A DNA stretch of 64,000 bases from Rhodobacter ferrooxidans (lineage in GTDB: Bacteria > Pseudomonadota > Alphaproteobacteria > Rhodobacterales > Rhodobacteraceae), in NCBI RefSeq assembly GCF_000176015.1, contig NZ_ACYY01000005.1:1-64000 (forward strand), given 5' to 3'. The notes below the pieces were generated by a model. That model was not told where the DNA came from. It saw nothing but the letters and a program-made list of their open reading frames with translations, and made no database searches. Below, piece by piece: positions 55,808 through 64,000 of this stretch (its first letter is position 1; the number at the start of each line of letters is the position of its first letter). The position numbers and the translations under genes were made by a program.

Positions 55808-56701
55808 TCACTCGATCGCGGGCACTTTCTTCAGATAGGCGGCAATCGCTTCACGGTCGCTGGCGGGCACGTGCGACAGGTTGTTCACCACGTCGGCCAT
55901 CGCGGCCCCGGCGCTGTCGAAGCTGGGGGTGAAGCCGCTGGTCAGGTATTCGACGATATCCGCCTGCGACCAGTTCAGCTTGGCCGGCGTGATGTTCGGG
56001 ATCTTTCCCGGGCCATCGGGGTTTGGTGCCCCGGCCAGCCAGTTGGCGCGCTCGATGCCACCCAGCGGGTTGCGCGGGCTGTGACATTCGCCGCAATGGC
56101 CCAGACCTTCCACCAGATCGCGGCCGCGCAGTTCGGCGGGCGTCAGTCCGGCATCTGCGACAATCGGATCGGGGTTCAGGAACAGGAACTTCCAGCCGCC
56201 CATCAGCAGGCGGAAGTTGAAGGGGAAATTCAGCTCATTGGGTTCGGTCGGCCGTGACGAGGGCGGCAGCGTGTCCATAAAGGCTTTCAGATCGGCCACA
56301 TCCTGCGGCTTGATATGCACATAGGAGGCATAGGGAAACGCCGGGTAGTAATGTGTGCCCCTGGGCGAGGTGCCCAGCAGCATCGCATTGGCCAGGTCTT
56401 CGACGCTCCAGCCGCCGATGCCCTGCGCCGGGTCGGGCGAGATGTTGGGGGCGACGAACACCCCGAATTCGGTATCGAAGCGTTTGCCGCCGGTCAGCAG
56501 CAGCATGGCATCGCCGGTGGATTTGTCGGCGGCATGGCACGAGGCGCAGCCGCCGACCCAGAACACGATTTCCCCGTTTTTCGGGTCGCCCACCAGACCC
56601 GCCACGGCCGCAGGATCGATCCGGGCAGGGCGGGTCAGGGCAACAAATCCGGCGGCGCCGATAACACCCAACAGGCAAAGGCCAAGGAACAGTCGTTTCA
56701 T
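55808..56701 (-). CDS. Diheme c-type cytochrome
   Basis: A 297-residue periplasmic electron carrier. A single N-terminal hydrophobic segment (LFLGLCLLGVIGAAGFVAL) exports or anchors it. Two haem-binding motifs, CASCH (residues 52-56) and CGECH (203-207), give a two-domain diheme cytochrome, resembling cytochrome subunits of alcohol or aldehyde dehydrogenases (APNISPDPAQGIGGWSVEDL). A cytochrome c'-type gene lies 56 bases upstream on the same strand, so the two likely share an mRNA. The partner dehydrogenase is not in view. Confidence 0.9.
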   Translation of the reverse strand: MKRLFLGLCLLGVIGAAGFVALTRPARIDPAAVAGLVGDPKNGEIVFWVGGCASCHAADKSTGDAMLLLTGGKRFDTEFGVFVAPNISPDPAQGIGGWSVEDLANAMLLGTSPRGTHYYPAFPYASYVHIKPQDVADLKAFMDTLPPSSRPTEPNELNFPFNFRLLMGGWKFLFLNPDPIVADAGLTPAELRGRDLVEGLGHCGECHSPRNPLGGIERANWLAGAPNPDGPGKIPNITPAKLNWSQADIVEYLTSGFTPSFDSAGAAMADVVNNLSHVPASDREAIAAYLKKVPAIE

Positions 56702-56757
56702 GTCGTCACTTCCAATTCGCTTTTGCAGTGTCCTGTCGGGTGTCGGGTGTCGGGGTC

Positions 56758-57228
56758 TTATTCTTCTTCAGGCTTGCGATAGGCCTTGTGGCAGCCGCCG
56801 CAGGCCTCGCCCAGTTTGGTCATTCCGGCCTTCATGGTTTCAAGGTCGGTGCCGGCCACGCCCTGAAACGCCACGGCGGCCTCGTTCATCGCGGCGATCT
56901 TGACGATGAAATCGTCCTGATTCGTCCAGATGTCGGGCAGCGCGTAGCTGTCGGCGGCCTTGTCGACCTCGGAGCCTGCGGGGAACTGGTCCATGCTGAG
57001 CACCGAGGCCACTGCGGTGATGTTGGCGGCGGCCTTGGCTGCGATCGCGGCGTCATAGGCCGTCTCGCCCTTGGCCATCGCGCCGACCTTGGCCACATCG
57101 GTCTGCATCTGCAGCATCAGGCCGTGACGGGCTTCCACCGTATCGGCGAAAGGATCTTCCACTTCTTCCGCCATCGCGGCGAACGACGTCATTGCGGCCA
57201 CGGCCGCCAGAGCCAGGCAAAGCTTCAT
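56758..57228 (-). CDS. Cytochrome c' / c-556 family protein
   Basis: A 156-residue periplasmic cytochrome. Signal peptide MKLCLALAAVAAMTSFAAMA, then a four-helix bundle (TVEARHGLMLQMQTDVAKVGAMAKG) ending in the haem site CGGCHKAYRKPEEE (Cys143, Cys146, His147) near the C-terminus, as in cytochrome c'. Such cytochromes bind NO or act as electron carriers. ATG 57228 has GGAGGAA upstream. It precedes the diheme cytochrome gene in the same direction. Confidence 0.92.
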   Translation of the reverse strand: MKLCLALAAVAAMTSFAAMAEEVEDPFADTVEARHGLMLQMQTDVAKVGAMAKGETAYDAAIAAKAAANITAVASVLSMDQFPAGSEVDKAADSYALPDIWTNQDDFIVKIAAMNEAAVAFQGVAGTDLETMKAGMTKLGEACGGCHKAYRKPEEE

Positions 57229-57348
57229 CGCAGTTCCTCCATGCAGGTTACTCACACTGGATGACTGATCCTTTCTGTTGCGAATGAAAATCAGAATCGA
57301 GTGAGCCCGGACTTTGGTCGGAAACATCAGTCCGAGTCCTGCATGGTT

Positions 57349-57519
57349 TCAGTGCCTTGGTAGGCGGTTAACCGCCAGCCAATCGGGCCAGCCGATGAAT
57401 TTCTCGAGGACCACCAGCACAAGGCAGGCGGCGACCACGCCTGCCACCAGTTTCACCCGGCCCCAGGATGGCGGATGCCGGGCCCAGCGGGCCATGCGGA
57501 CAAGCCAGGTCATGTTCAT
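57349..57519 (-). CDS. Small single-helix membrane protein
   Basis: A 56-residue protein: basic N-terminus (MNMTWLVRMARWARHPPSWGR) and one hydrophobic helix (VKLVAGVVAACLVLVVL) followed by EKFIGWPDWLAVNR. Its ATG at 57519 overlaps the stop of the mug-like gene by four bases (ATGA), so it is translationally coupled to it. Small proteins of this pattern are conserved in Rhodobacteraceae; function unknown. It is too small for confident family assignment. Confidence 0.65.
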   Translation of the reverse strand: MNMTWLVRMARWARHPPSWGRVKLVAGVVAACLVLVVLEKFIGWPDWLAVNRLPRH

Positions 57520-58013
57520 CGCAAGCCCTTTCGCCATGCAGCCAACGCCAGCCAAGGATCGGCGCTGAAATGGCTTCTGGCAAGCCCGGAAGGCGAGGGC
57601 AGGGCCCAAAGCCTGGTGTGGCCATAGCGCGGGTCGGCGGGAAGTGCCCCCGCCGCCAGACGCGGCACCCCCAGCGCCAGCCGCGCTGCGGTCAGGCTGG
57701 TGAAGGCCAGCGCCCTTGGCCGGATCGCCGCCACCAGTGCCTGCAAACGATCCGGCGCATAGGCATGCCGCGGGATTTCTGCATCCTGCCCCGAAACGCC
57801 TTGTGCCAGATCGGTCAGCCCCAGCCCGAAGCCGGGCAGCAGGTGATCCTCATCGGGGTGCAGGCGGCGCGGCGTCAGGCCGATTTCGGCCAGCAGCGGC
57901 CAGAACCGGTTGCCGGGCCGGGCGTAGTAATGCCCGCGTGCCGCCGACATCGCCCCCGGTGCGGTGCCGCAGAACAGGACATCCAGACCGGGCGCCACGA
58001 TATCCGGCAGCAT
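57516..58013 (-). CDS. mug: Mug-type G/U mismatch-specific DNA glycosylase
   Basis: A 165-residue member of the uracil-DNA glycosylase superfamily. The N-terminal motif PGLDVLFCGTAPGAMSAARGHYYARPGNRFWPLL is the Mug signature; it usually reads GxNPG, and here it is GTAPG, so the catalytic asparagine position is altered. The late PSPSGLA fits the second conserved loop. Mug removes uracil or thymine from mismatches in DNA. It overlaps the hpt stop by one base, so it is in the hpt operon. Confidence 0.82.
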   Translation of the reverse strand: MLPDIVAPGLDVLFCGTAPGAMSAARGHYYARPGNRFWPLLAEIGLTPRRLHPDEDHLLPGFGLGLTDLAQGVSGQDAEIPRHAYAPDRLQALVAAIRPRALAFTSLTAARLALGVPRLAAGALPADPRYGHTRLWALPSPSGLARSHFSADPWLALAAWRKGLR

Positions 58014-58552
58014 CAGTCGGTGAACCGCACCTTGCCGATATAGGGCAGGTTGCGGTTTCTTTGCGCAAAATCAATGCCGTAGCCGACCACGAATTCATCG
58101 GGGATCTGAAAACCCGTCCAGGTCGCCTTGATATCGACCTCGCGCCGCGACGGCTTGTCCAGCAGCACGCAAACCTCCAGCCGCTTGGGTTCGCGCGATT
58201 TCAAGAGCCGCACCACGTGGCTCAGGGTAAAGCCGGTATCGACGATATCCTCCACCACCAGCACGTCGCGCCCGGCAATCTCGCCGCGCAAGTCCTTGAG
58301 AATACGCACCTCGCGGCTGGACGACATGGCGTCGCCGTAGCTGGAGGCCTCCAGAAAATCCACCTCGACCGGCAGGTCCAATTCGCGCACGAGGTCCGCG
58401 ATGAACACGAAAGACCCGCGCAGCAGCCCGACCACGATCAGCTTGTTGGTGCCCTTGAAATGCGCGGTGATCTCGTGGGACAGCGCCTCGACCCGGGCCG
58501 AGATCGCCTTGGCCGAGATCATCTGGTCGATGACATAAGGACGATGTGGCAT
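58013..58552 (-). CDS. hpt: Hypoxanthine phosphoribosyltransferase
   Basis: A 179-residue purine-salvage enzyme converting hypoxanthine (and guanine) with PRPP to IMP/GMP. PRPP-binding motif [18 protein letters not shown] and [16 protein letters not shown] are canonical; [16 protein letters not shown] is the end of the hood domain. ATG 58552 starts [17 protein letters not shown]. It is first in hpt-mug-small membrane protein, with overlapping stop and start codons. Confidence 0.95.
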   Translation of the reverse strand: MPHRPYVIDQMISAKAISARVEALSHEITAHFKGTNKLIVVGLLRGSFVFIADLVRELDLPVEVDFLEASSYGDAMSSSREVRILKDLRGEIAGRDVLVVEDIVDTGFTLSHVVRLLKSREPKRLEVCVLLDKPSRREVDIKATWTGFQIPDEFVVGYGIDFAQRNRNLPYIGKVRFTD

Positions 58553-58624
58553 GGCGACCCCTTGATTTTCACCATCGCAATATCCAATACCGCAAGACAA
58601 GTCACGCCGAGAAGAAAGAGCCGC

Positions 58625-59095
58625 ATGCCCAACCATCAGGAAACCCGGGTGATGCCCTACACGGCGAACCAGATGTATGCGCTGGTGGCCGACTGCGATT
58701 CCTATCCGCAGTTCCTGCCTTGGGCGGCGGCGGCGCGGGTGCGGTCGTTGACGCCGCTGCCGGGCGGTCTGCCGGGCGAGCAGGTGATGGTGGTCGATCT
58801 GGTGGTGTCGTTCAAGGTGTTCCGCGAACGCTGGACCAGCCGGGTGACGCTGAAACCCGGGCCGCACACCATCCGCACCGAATATCTGGACGGGCCGTTC
58901 AAGCACATGCTGTCCACCTGGGCGTTCCGCGATCTGGAGACGGGGGGCTGCGAGGTGGAGTTCTTTGTGGATTTCGAATTCCGCAATGCCATCCTGCAGG
59001 GCATCATTGGCCTCGTGTTCAACGAAGCGATGGTGCGGATCGTGCGCGCCTTTGAACGCCGCGCCGAGGATCTTTACGCCCCCAAAACGGTCTAG
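58625..59095 (+). CDS. COQ10/RatA-like START-domain protein
   Basis: A 156-residue polyketide-cyclase/START-like protein ([82 protein letters not shown]), matching bacterial COQ10-like proteins, also called RatA. Yeast Coq10 binds ubiquinone and helps its use in respiration; RatA of E. coli was named as a ribosome-associated toxin. The COQ10 role is more likely here but not proven. ATG 58625 matches relatives. Monocistronic, divergent from hpt. Confidence 0.9.
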   Translation: MPNHQETRVMPYTANQMYALVADCDSYPQFLPWAAAARVRSLTPLPGGLPGEQVMVVDLVVSFKVFRERWTSRVTLKPGPHTIRTEYLDGPFKHMLSTWAFRDLETGGCEVEFFVDFEFRNAILQGIIGLVFNEAMVRIVRAFERRAEDLYAPKTV

Positions 59096-59153
59096 CGACG
59101 GAAAACCTTGGTGGCGGCGTTGGTTTTGGATCGCCAACCCCGAGGTTTTCGCC

Positions 59154-60029
59154 ATGCGCATTGTCCTGTCGATTTTCCTGCTGCTTTTCGCCCTTCCCGC
59201 CGCCGCCCAGCGCCTGGCCGAGGTAACGCTGGACGATGGCCGCTTCTACCAGATCGCCGTTCCCGAAGCCGTCGCCAACCCACCGCTGATCATCGCGCTG
59301 CATGGCGGTGGCGGCTCGCCCCGGCAGTATGCCCGCGATGCCGGACTGACGGCCAAGGCGCTGGCGGCGGGTTATGCCGTGGCCTATCCGGCAGGCAGCG
59401 CCCGGTTCGGCAATCTGCGCACCTGGAACGTCGGCTATTGCTGCGCCTATGCCGCCGCGGCGCGGATCGACGATATCGGCTTTCTCGACCGGGTGATCGC
59501 CGATGCTGCAAGCCGCTACGGCATCAACCCCCGCCGGGTCTATCTCACCGGCATGTCGAACGGCGCGATGATGGCGCAGACCTATGCCGCCAAACGCCCC
59601 GATGCGGTGCGGGCGGTGGCCTCGGTGGCGGGCACCATGGACGTGGCGCATATCCGCCCGCAAGGCCCGGTGCCGCTGCTGCATATCCACGGCAGCGCCG
59701 ACAGCCATGTGCCCTTTGCGGGCGGCTTCGGGCCGGACTCGAAGGTGGAGACGATCTTTGCCGCCGTCGATGACGTGCTGGCCGCCTTCCGCCGCGCGCA
59801 AGCTGGCAGGCTGCTGGCGGCCACCGACACCATCGACCCCGCCCCAGATGGCATGAGCGTCAGCCGCACCCAATGGCGCGACCGCAACGGTGTGGCGCAG
59901 GTGGTGCTGCTGAAGGTGATCGGCGGCGGCCACCACTGGCCCGGCGGCAAACGCTCGGACCGCCGTGGCGCCACGCAAGACATCGACGCCGCGACCGAGG
60001 CGCTGCGGTTCTTCGCCCAGCACCCGTGA
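59154..60029 (+). CDS. Secreted PHB depolymerase / LpqC-type esterase
   Basis: A 291-residue exported esterase. Signal peptide [18 protein letters not shown], then alpha/beta-hydrolase features: [16 protein letters not shown], nucleophile elbow [16 protein letters not shown] (about S128), and C-terminal HHWPGG histidine region. The family includes PHB depolymerases, feruloyl esterases and LpqC. The cysteine pair YCC near the active site is typical of this group. Substrate unknown. ATG 59154 follows at normal spacing; upstream frame is part of the COQ10 gene's alternate reading. Confidence 0.85.
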   Translation: MRIVLSIFLLLFALPAAAQRLAEVTLDDGRFYQIAVPEAVANPPLIIALHGGGGSPRQYARDAGLTAKALAAGYAVAYPAGSARFGNLRTWNVGYCCAYAAAARIDDIGFLDRVIADAASRYGINPRRVYLTGMSNGAMMAQTYAAKRPDAVRAVASVAGTMDVAHIRPQGPVPLLHIHGSADSHVPFAGGFGPDSKVETIFAAVDDVLAAFRRAQAGRLLAATDTIDPAPDGMSVSRTQWRDRNGVAQVVLLKVIGGGHHWPGGKRSDRRGATQDIDAATEALRFFAQHP

Positions 60030-60046
60030 CCCGGACGGCGGCGGGC

Positions 60047-61225
60047 CTAGCTGTTCAGCTCGTAAGCCCGCTCGCCATGCGCCGAGAGGTCAAGCCCGTT
60101 GGATTCCGCCTCGGCATCGACCCGGATCGGCGTCACCAGTTCGGCCAGCCGGATCACCGCAAAGGTGACAACCACCGTCCAGACCCCGACGATTCCCAGC
60201 GACCCCAGTTGTGCCCCCCAGGCCCCCAACCCCAAGGCCGCCACCATCAGCGTGCCGAAAATCCCGCCGACGCCATGCACGGCAAACACATCCAGCGTGT
60301 CGTCGATGCCCGATTTCGCCCGCACCAGCGCCACCGCCTCCTGACACAGCACGCCCGCCACCGTGCCGATCAGCAGTGCCTGCACCGGGCCGACGTAACC
60401 CGAGGCGGGCGTGATCGAGGCCAGCCCCGCCACCGCCCCGGTCAACATGCCGACCAGCGAGGCGCGGCCGAACTTGATCCGCTCCCAGCCGATCCAGCTT
60501 AGCGCCGCCGCCGCCGCCGACAGGTGGGTGACCGTCATCGCCGAGGCCGCCTGGCCGTTGGCCGCCAGCGCCGAGCCGCCGTTGAAACCGAACCAGCCGA
60601 CCCAGAGCATGCTGGTTCCCAGCATCACCAAGACCGGGCTGTGCGGCGGCGTGTTGCGGTTGCGCCTTGGCCCCAGCCGCTGCGCCACCAGCAGCGCCGC
60701 CAGCCCCGCCGTTTCATGCACCACGATTCCCCCGGCGAAATCCCGCACGCCCAAGGCGCCGAAAATCCCGCCGTCGGCCAGAAAACCGCCGCCCCAGACC
60801 CAATGCACCACCGGCGCATAGCACAAAAGCAGCCAGAGGCCGGAAAACAGCAACACGAAGCCAAAGCTGACCCGCTCGACATAGGCGCCGACGATCAGCG
60901 CCGGGGTGATGATGGCGAAGGTCATCTGATAGGCGAAGAACAGCACCTCGGGCAGGCTGCCGGTCAGGCTGTCGGCGGTGACGCCGTGCAGGAACGCCTT
61001 GCCAAAGCCGCCCCAGACAGCGCCCTCGCCGCCGAAGGCGATGGTGTAGCCGCCCGCCAGCCACAGGATGCTGCCCAGGCAGGCAATGGCAAAGCATTGG
61101 GTGAACACGCTCAGCACGTTGCGCGCCCGCACCAGCCCGCCATAGAACAGCGCCAGCCCCGGCAGGGTCATGAACAGCACCAGCGCCGTCGAGATCAGGA
61201 TAAAGGCGGTATCGGCGGCGTTCAT
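60047..61225 (-). CDS. amt: Ammonium transporter
   Basis: A 392-residue channel with about 11 helices. The conserved twin histidines sit in IVVHETAG (about H168) and FAVHGVGGIFG; other hallmarks are GLALFYGGLVRARN and the aromatic gate FIIT-like region. Amt conducts ammonium across the inner membrane. The usual glnK partner is not adjacent. It lies behind, and in the same direction as, the ispDF-pgpA-pncC operon, with 168 bases between. Confidence 0.94.
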   Translation of the reverse strand: MNAADTAFILISTALVLFMTLPGLALFYGGLVRARNVLSVFTQCFAIACLGSILWLAGGYTIAFGGEGAVWGGFGKAFLHGVTADSLTGSLPEVLFFAYQMTFAIITPALIVGAYVERVSFGFVLLFSGLWLLLCYAPVVHWVWGGGFLADGGIFGALGVRDFAGGIVVHETAGLAALLVAQRLGPRRNRNTPPHSPVLVMLGTSMLWVGWFGFNGGSALAANGQAASAMTVTHLSAAAAALSWIGWERIKFGRASLVGMLTGAVAGLASITPASGYVGPVQALLIGTVAGVLCQEAVALVRAKSGIDDTLDVFAVHGVGGIFGTLMVAALGLGAWGAQLGSLGIVGVWTVVVTFAVIRLAELVTPIRVDAEAESNGLDLSAHGERAYELNS

Positions 61226-61368
61226 TCGGCGGATTCCTTCCGGCGCGCGGTTGCGCCGCCGTCAAAGCCGGAAAACCTTGCCCGGAAAAGCGCCCTTGCG
61301 CCGGAAAGCTGCTGCCTTGGCGGGCAATTCTGAAACTGCCTGAAAAAGATGCGCAGAATCGCCGGTAA

Positions 61369-61384
61369 CGCCCTTGTCAGGGCG
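61369..61384 (-). terminator. Possible terminator between pncC and amt
   Basis: CGCCCT (61369-61374) pairs with AGGGCG (61379-61384), loop TGTC, downstream of the pncC stop on the minus strand. T tract weak; it may instead be part of the amt leader. Confidence 0.35.
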
Positions 61385-61393
61385 AATGGAAAA

Positions 61394-61861
61394 TTAGTCC
61401 AGCGCCTGCGCCAGCAGCGTCAGCGCCTGCACGCAAGCCGCCGAGCGCACCGCCGCCCGGCCGCGCGGGCCGAACTCGACGGTTTCGGCAACCGTTGGCC
61501 GCCCCGCCATCGCCAGCGCGAAACACACCCGACCCTCGGGCTTGAAATCCGACCCGCCCGGCCCGGCGATGCCGGTGATCGCCACCGCCAGATCGGCCTT
61601 GGAATGGGCCAGCGCGCCCTGCGCCATCTCGATGGCCACCGCTTCCGACACCGCGCCATGCGTGGTCAAAGTGGCAGGCGATACCCCCAGCATCTCGACC
61701 TTGGCGGCGTTGGAATAGGTCACAAACCCGCGCTCGAACACGTCCGAGGCCCCGGCCACATCGGTCAGTGCCGCCGCCAGCATGCCCCCCGTGCAGCTTT
61801 CGGCGGTGGCGATCCGCAGACCAAGACTGCGCGCCTTGGCCAGCAGCGTGGCCACGCTCAC
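61394..61861 (-). CDS. pncC: Nicotinamide-nucleotide amidohydrolase PncC (stand-alone CinA C-terminal domain)
   Basis: A 155-residue protein equal to the CinA C-terminal domain without the N-terminal part. [21 protein letters not shown] is the family signature, and [20 protein letters not shown] the second. PncC deamidates NMN to nicotinic acid mononucleotide. The start is GTG at 61861, which overlaps the pgpA stop by four bases, so translation is coupled. This ispDF-pgpA-cinA order is known in Rhodobacteraceae. Confidence 0.92.
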   Translation of the reverse strand: MSVATLLAKARSLGLRIATAESCTGGMLAAALTDVAGASDVFERGFVTYSNAAKVEMLGVSPATLTTHGAVSEAVAIEMAQGALAHSKADLAVAITGIAGPGGSDFKPEGRVCFALAMAGRPTVAETVEFGPRGRAAVRSAACVQALTLLAQALD

Positions 61862-62358
61862 ATCAGCACTCCGTGGGCGACACCTGCGGCAATCATCGTG
61901 GCGATGCCCGCAAACAGCCCGGCCCAGAGGTCGTCCAGCATCACCCCCGCCGCATCGCCGCGCCGGTCGGCCCGGCCGATGATCCAGGGTTTCCAGATGT
62001 CGAACAGCCGGAAGAACAGGAAGGCGGCGATCCAGCCGGGGTAGGCTGCCACGGCCCAGTTGTCCAAGCCGCGGTTCCAGAACGCAGCAGCCGGGAACAG
62101 CAGCGCGATCCATTGCCCCGCCACCTCGTCGATCACGAACTCGCCGGGATCGTCGCCGGGGCGGTTTGCCAATTCGCGCTCCACCGCCCAGAAGCCCCAG
62201 CCGATCGCGGCAAGGGTGGCCATCACCAGCGCCGGGAAGCCCAGGAAGTAGTCGATCGCCACCCCCAGCGCCACCGCCACCGCCGAGCCCCAGGTGCCGG
62301 GGGCGGGGCGCAGCAGCCCTGCGCCGAAGAAGATGGCGACGGCGCGCGAGATCGTCAT
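61858..62358 (-). CDS. pgpA: Phosphatidylglycerophosphatase A
   Basis: A 166-residue membrane phosphatase that turns phosphatidylglycerol phosphate into phosphatidylglycerol. Hallmarks: [16 protein letters not shown] at the N-terminus, [25 protein letters not shown] and [14 protein letters not shown]. Three to four hydrophobic helices. It overlaps ispDF by four bases upstream and pncC by four bases downstream, forming a tightly coupled operon. Confidence 0.94.
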   Translation of the reverse strand: MTISRAVAIFFGAGLLRPAPGTWGSAVAVALGVAIDYFLGFPALVMATLAAIGWGFWAVERELANRPGDDPGEFVIDEVAGQWIALLFPAAAFWNRGLDNWAVAAYPGWIAAFLFFRLFDIWKPWIIGRADRRGDAAGVMLDDLWAGLFAGIATMIAAGVAHGVLM

Positions 62359-63494
62359 GCCGATACCAGGGCTGCGGTGGCGACGGCGGCAATGCCCTCC
62401 TCGCGCCCGGTAAAGCCCAGCCGTTCCGAGGTGGTGGCCTTGACCGACACCCGGGCGACATCCACCCCCATGATATCGGCCAAAACCCGACGCATTTCAG
62501 CGGCATGCGGGCCGATCTTCGGGCGCTCGCAGATCAGCGTCACATCGGCATTGGCCAGCTTGAAGCCGTGCTGGGCGATCATTTCAACCGCATGGCGCAG
62601 GAAGATATGGCTGGCCGCCCCCTTCCATTGCGGGTCGGAAGGCGGGAAATGCGTGCCGATATCGCCCAAGGCCAGCGCGCCATAAATCGCATCGGTCAGC
62701 GCGTGCATCCCCACATCGGCGTCGGAATGGCCCAGCAGCCCCTTGCCATGCGGCACCTTCACACCACACAGCCAGACGTGATCGCCGTCGCAGAACGCAT
62801 GCACGTCGTAGCCATTGCCCAGCCGGATATCCATGCCGCGTCGCTCCTTCAGCAACCGTTCCGCACGGGCGAAATCGCCGGGGAAGGTGAGTTTCAGATT
62901 GTCTTCGTCGCCCTCGACGATGGCGACGTCAAGCCCGTGCGCCCGCGCCACCTCGACATCATCGGCAGCGCCGCCGGGATGGCCGCGGTGTGCGGCCAGC
63001 AGCGCGTCATAGTGGAAAGCCTGCGGGGTTTGCGCGCGATACAGCCCGGTGCGGTCTTGCGTGCCGACCACCTTGCCGCCCTCGCCACGCCACAGCGCAT
63101 CGGTCACCGCCACCGCCGGTGCCGCCCCCGGTGCATGGTCCAGCGCCGCCAGCAACCGCGCGATCAACCCCTGCGTCAGCATCGGCCGCGCGCCGTCGTG
63201 GATCAGCACGCGGCTGGTGCCGCTGCCCGCCAAAGCCTCCAGCGCATTGCGCACCGAGGCGTCGCGGCTGGTGCCACCAACCACCAGTTCCACCCCAGAC
63301 CCAAGCGCCAAGGCCCGGTCGCGGTCGTCGGGATGGATCACCAACAGCACCCGGTCGATGCCCGGGGCGGCGGCAAAGGTGGCAAGGCTGTGGGCCAGCA
63401 CCGGCTGCCCGGCAAGCCCCTGCCATTGCTTTGGCAGATCGCCCCCGGCACGGGTGCCGCGCCCGGCGGCGACGATGATGGCGGCTGTGGTCAT
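62355..63494 (-). CDS. ispDF: Bifunctional IspDF (2-C-methyl-D-erythritol 4-phosphate cytidylyltransferase / 2,4-cyclodiphosphate synthase)
   Basis: A 379-residue fusion of two MEP isoprenoid-pathway enzymes. IspD part ~1-222: [19 protein letters not shown] (CTP-binding loop), HDGARPMLT. IspF part ~223-379: [11 protein letters not shown] with the zinc ligands D and [35 protein letters not shown]. The fusion is typical of alphaproteobacteria. ATG 63494 was chosen by start similarity; GGA upstream is modest. First gene of the operon, divergent from dusB across 165 bases. Confidence 0.96.
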   Translation of the reverse strand: MTTAAIIVAAGRGTRAGGDLPKQWQGLAGQPVLAHSLATFAAAPGIDRVLLVIHPDDRDRALALGSGVELVVGGTSRDASVRNALEALAGSGTSRVLIHDGARPMLTQGLIARLLAALDHAPGAAPAVAVTDALWRGEGGKVVGTQDRTGLYRAQTPQAFHYDALLAAHRGHPGGAADDVEVARAHGLDVAIVEGDEDNLKLTFPGDFARAERLLKERRGMDIRLGNGYDVHAFCDGDHVWLCGVKVPHGKGLLGHSDADVGMHALTDAIYGALALGDIGTHFPPSDPQWKGAASHIFLRHAVEMIAQHGFKLANADVTLICERPKIGPHAAEMRRVLADIMGVDVARVSVKATTSERLGFTGREEGIAAVATAALVSA

Positions 63495-63659
63495 GGGCCT
63501 TCCTGCGCTTTGCCCCATCTCTAGGCCAAGCCACGCCGCATGACAATGCGCGGGCGGTCGCGGGATTAGATGCCTAATAAACAGGCATTAACGGATTTTC
63601 GACCAGATTTTCAGCGATGTTTCATTGATCTGTCACGGCACCGCGGCTAGGTCAGGGCC

Positions 63660-64000
63660 ATGGACAGTCAAAAACCTCTTGCGGCCCTGCATCTGAAGGG
63701 TGTCGCGATCACCCCGCCGGTGCTGCTGGCGCCCTTGGCCGGGATCACCGATCTGCCGTTTCGCCGCCTGGTGGCGGGGTTCGGTGCGGGGTTGGTGGTC
63801 TCCGAGATGGTCGCCAGTCAGGAAGTGGTGCAGGCGCGGCCTTTGGCCCGGGCGCGGGCCGAGCTTGGCTTTGATCAGGCATCCACGGCGGTGCAATTGG
63901 CCGGGCGCGAGGCGCATTGGATGGCAGAGGCCGCGCGCTTTGTCGCAGGGCAGGGCGCCCGGGTGATCGACATCAACATGGGCTGCCCTGCGCGCAAGGT
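63660..64000 (+). CDS. dusB: tRNA-dihydrouridine synthase (DusB/NifR3), partial
   Basis: The frame starts at ATG 63660 and runs off the window after 113 residues. PVLLAPLAGITDLPFRRLVAGFGAGLVVSEMVAS is the FMN-binding start of Dus enzymes, and VIDINMGCPARKV the conserved catalytic region with its cysteine. It reduces uridines in tRNA. In Rhodobacter capsulatus the same gene is nifR3, first of the nifR3-ntrB-ntrC operon, so the nitrogen regulators probably follow beyond the window. The ispDF neighbour matches that arrangement. Confidence 0.93.
   Translation, partial: MDSQKPLAALHLKGVAITPPVLLAPLAGITDLPFRRLVAGFGAGLVVSEMVASQEVVQARPLARARAELGFDQASTAVQLAGREAHWMAEAARFVAGQGARVIDINMGCPARK

Overview
This 64-kb window is GC-rich, densely coded chromosomal DNA of an alphaproteobacterium, almost certainly a Rhodobacteraceae/Paracoccaceae member (Rhodobacter, Gemmobacter or Tabrizicola-like). 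The evidence is GapR (DUF2312), a PopZ-like DUF2497 protein, the small Rhodobacterales families I recall as DUF6280, DUF6477 and DUF6456, the ispDF / dusB(nifR3) divergent pair, and protein sequences typical of the group. There is no phage, transposase, integrase or CRISPR array. Most of the window is core chromosome.

Layout. 0-8 kb: the end of a beta-oxidation dehydrogenase, a RutE/HadB-like nitroreductase, gapR, an iron-type ABC permease, tRNA-Arg(CCG), an aldehyde dehydrogenase and the rpsF-rpsR-rplI ribosomal operon. 8-18 kb: a DUF1345 membrane protein, a YceI protein facing a cytochrome b561-YceI fusion, fabD, a DUF2726 protein, tgt, lon, an HU protein with a histone H1-like tail and tRNA-Val(CAC). 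18.2-26.8 kb: an unusual nine-gene block bounded by tRNA-Val and tRNA-Gly, whose 3' ends both point into it. It has a five-gene leftward operon of mostly unrecognised proteins (one possibly TULIP-like, one with a segment resembling nitrile-hydratase-type leader peptides) and a divergent rightward operon with a CrtC/AttH-like lipocalin fold protein, an SCP2-like/polyprenyl synthetase fusion (frameshifted) and a small unknown protein. I regard this as the candidate undescribed system: a lipid- or isoprenoid-handling cluster.

27-40 kb: a VWA protein, an FMN reductase-like protein, pcm, a TolC-type channel, a PopZ-like protein, efp, ygfZ, an MsbA-like ABC exporter (frameshifted), a class V aminotransferase, a class I glutaminase-like hydrolase, a D-lyxose isomerase and an L,D-transpeptidase. 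40-50 kb: a ppk2-tetR operon, metA (residue pattern suggests acetyl-CoA use), a P-loop protein, a FadL-type porin, guaA with an ABM monooxygenase, a secreted hydrolase and a non-pyrrolysine MttB-like methyltransferase. 50-64 kb: CtrA-era HTH/DUF proteins, a LysE exporter, a peroxiredoxin, aqpZ, lipA, two c-type cytochromes, a mug-like glycosylase with hpt, a COQ10/RatA-like protein, an LpqC-like esterase, amt, the ispDF-pgpA-pncC operon, and the start of dusB (first gene of the nifR3-ntrBC region in relatives).

Two genes carry single-base frameshifts, each in a homopolymer (G4 at 25939-25942, A6 at 36147-36152). One edit restores a full-length family member in each case, so assembly error is as likely as real mutation. 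Several intergenic repeat families recur: a G-rich two-hairpin element (8263-8322 and inverted at 55603-55664), an A/T double palindrome after tgt and efp, and GAAAAC palindromes with a 34-bp direct repeat at 52.1-52.4 kb.
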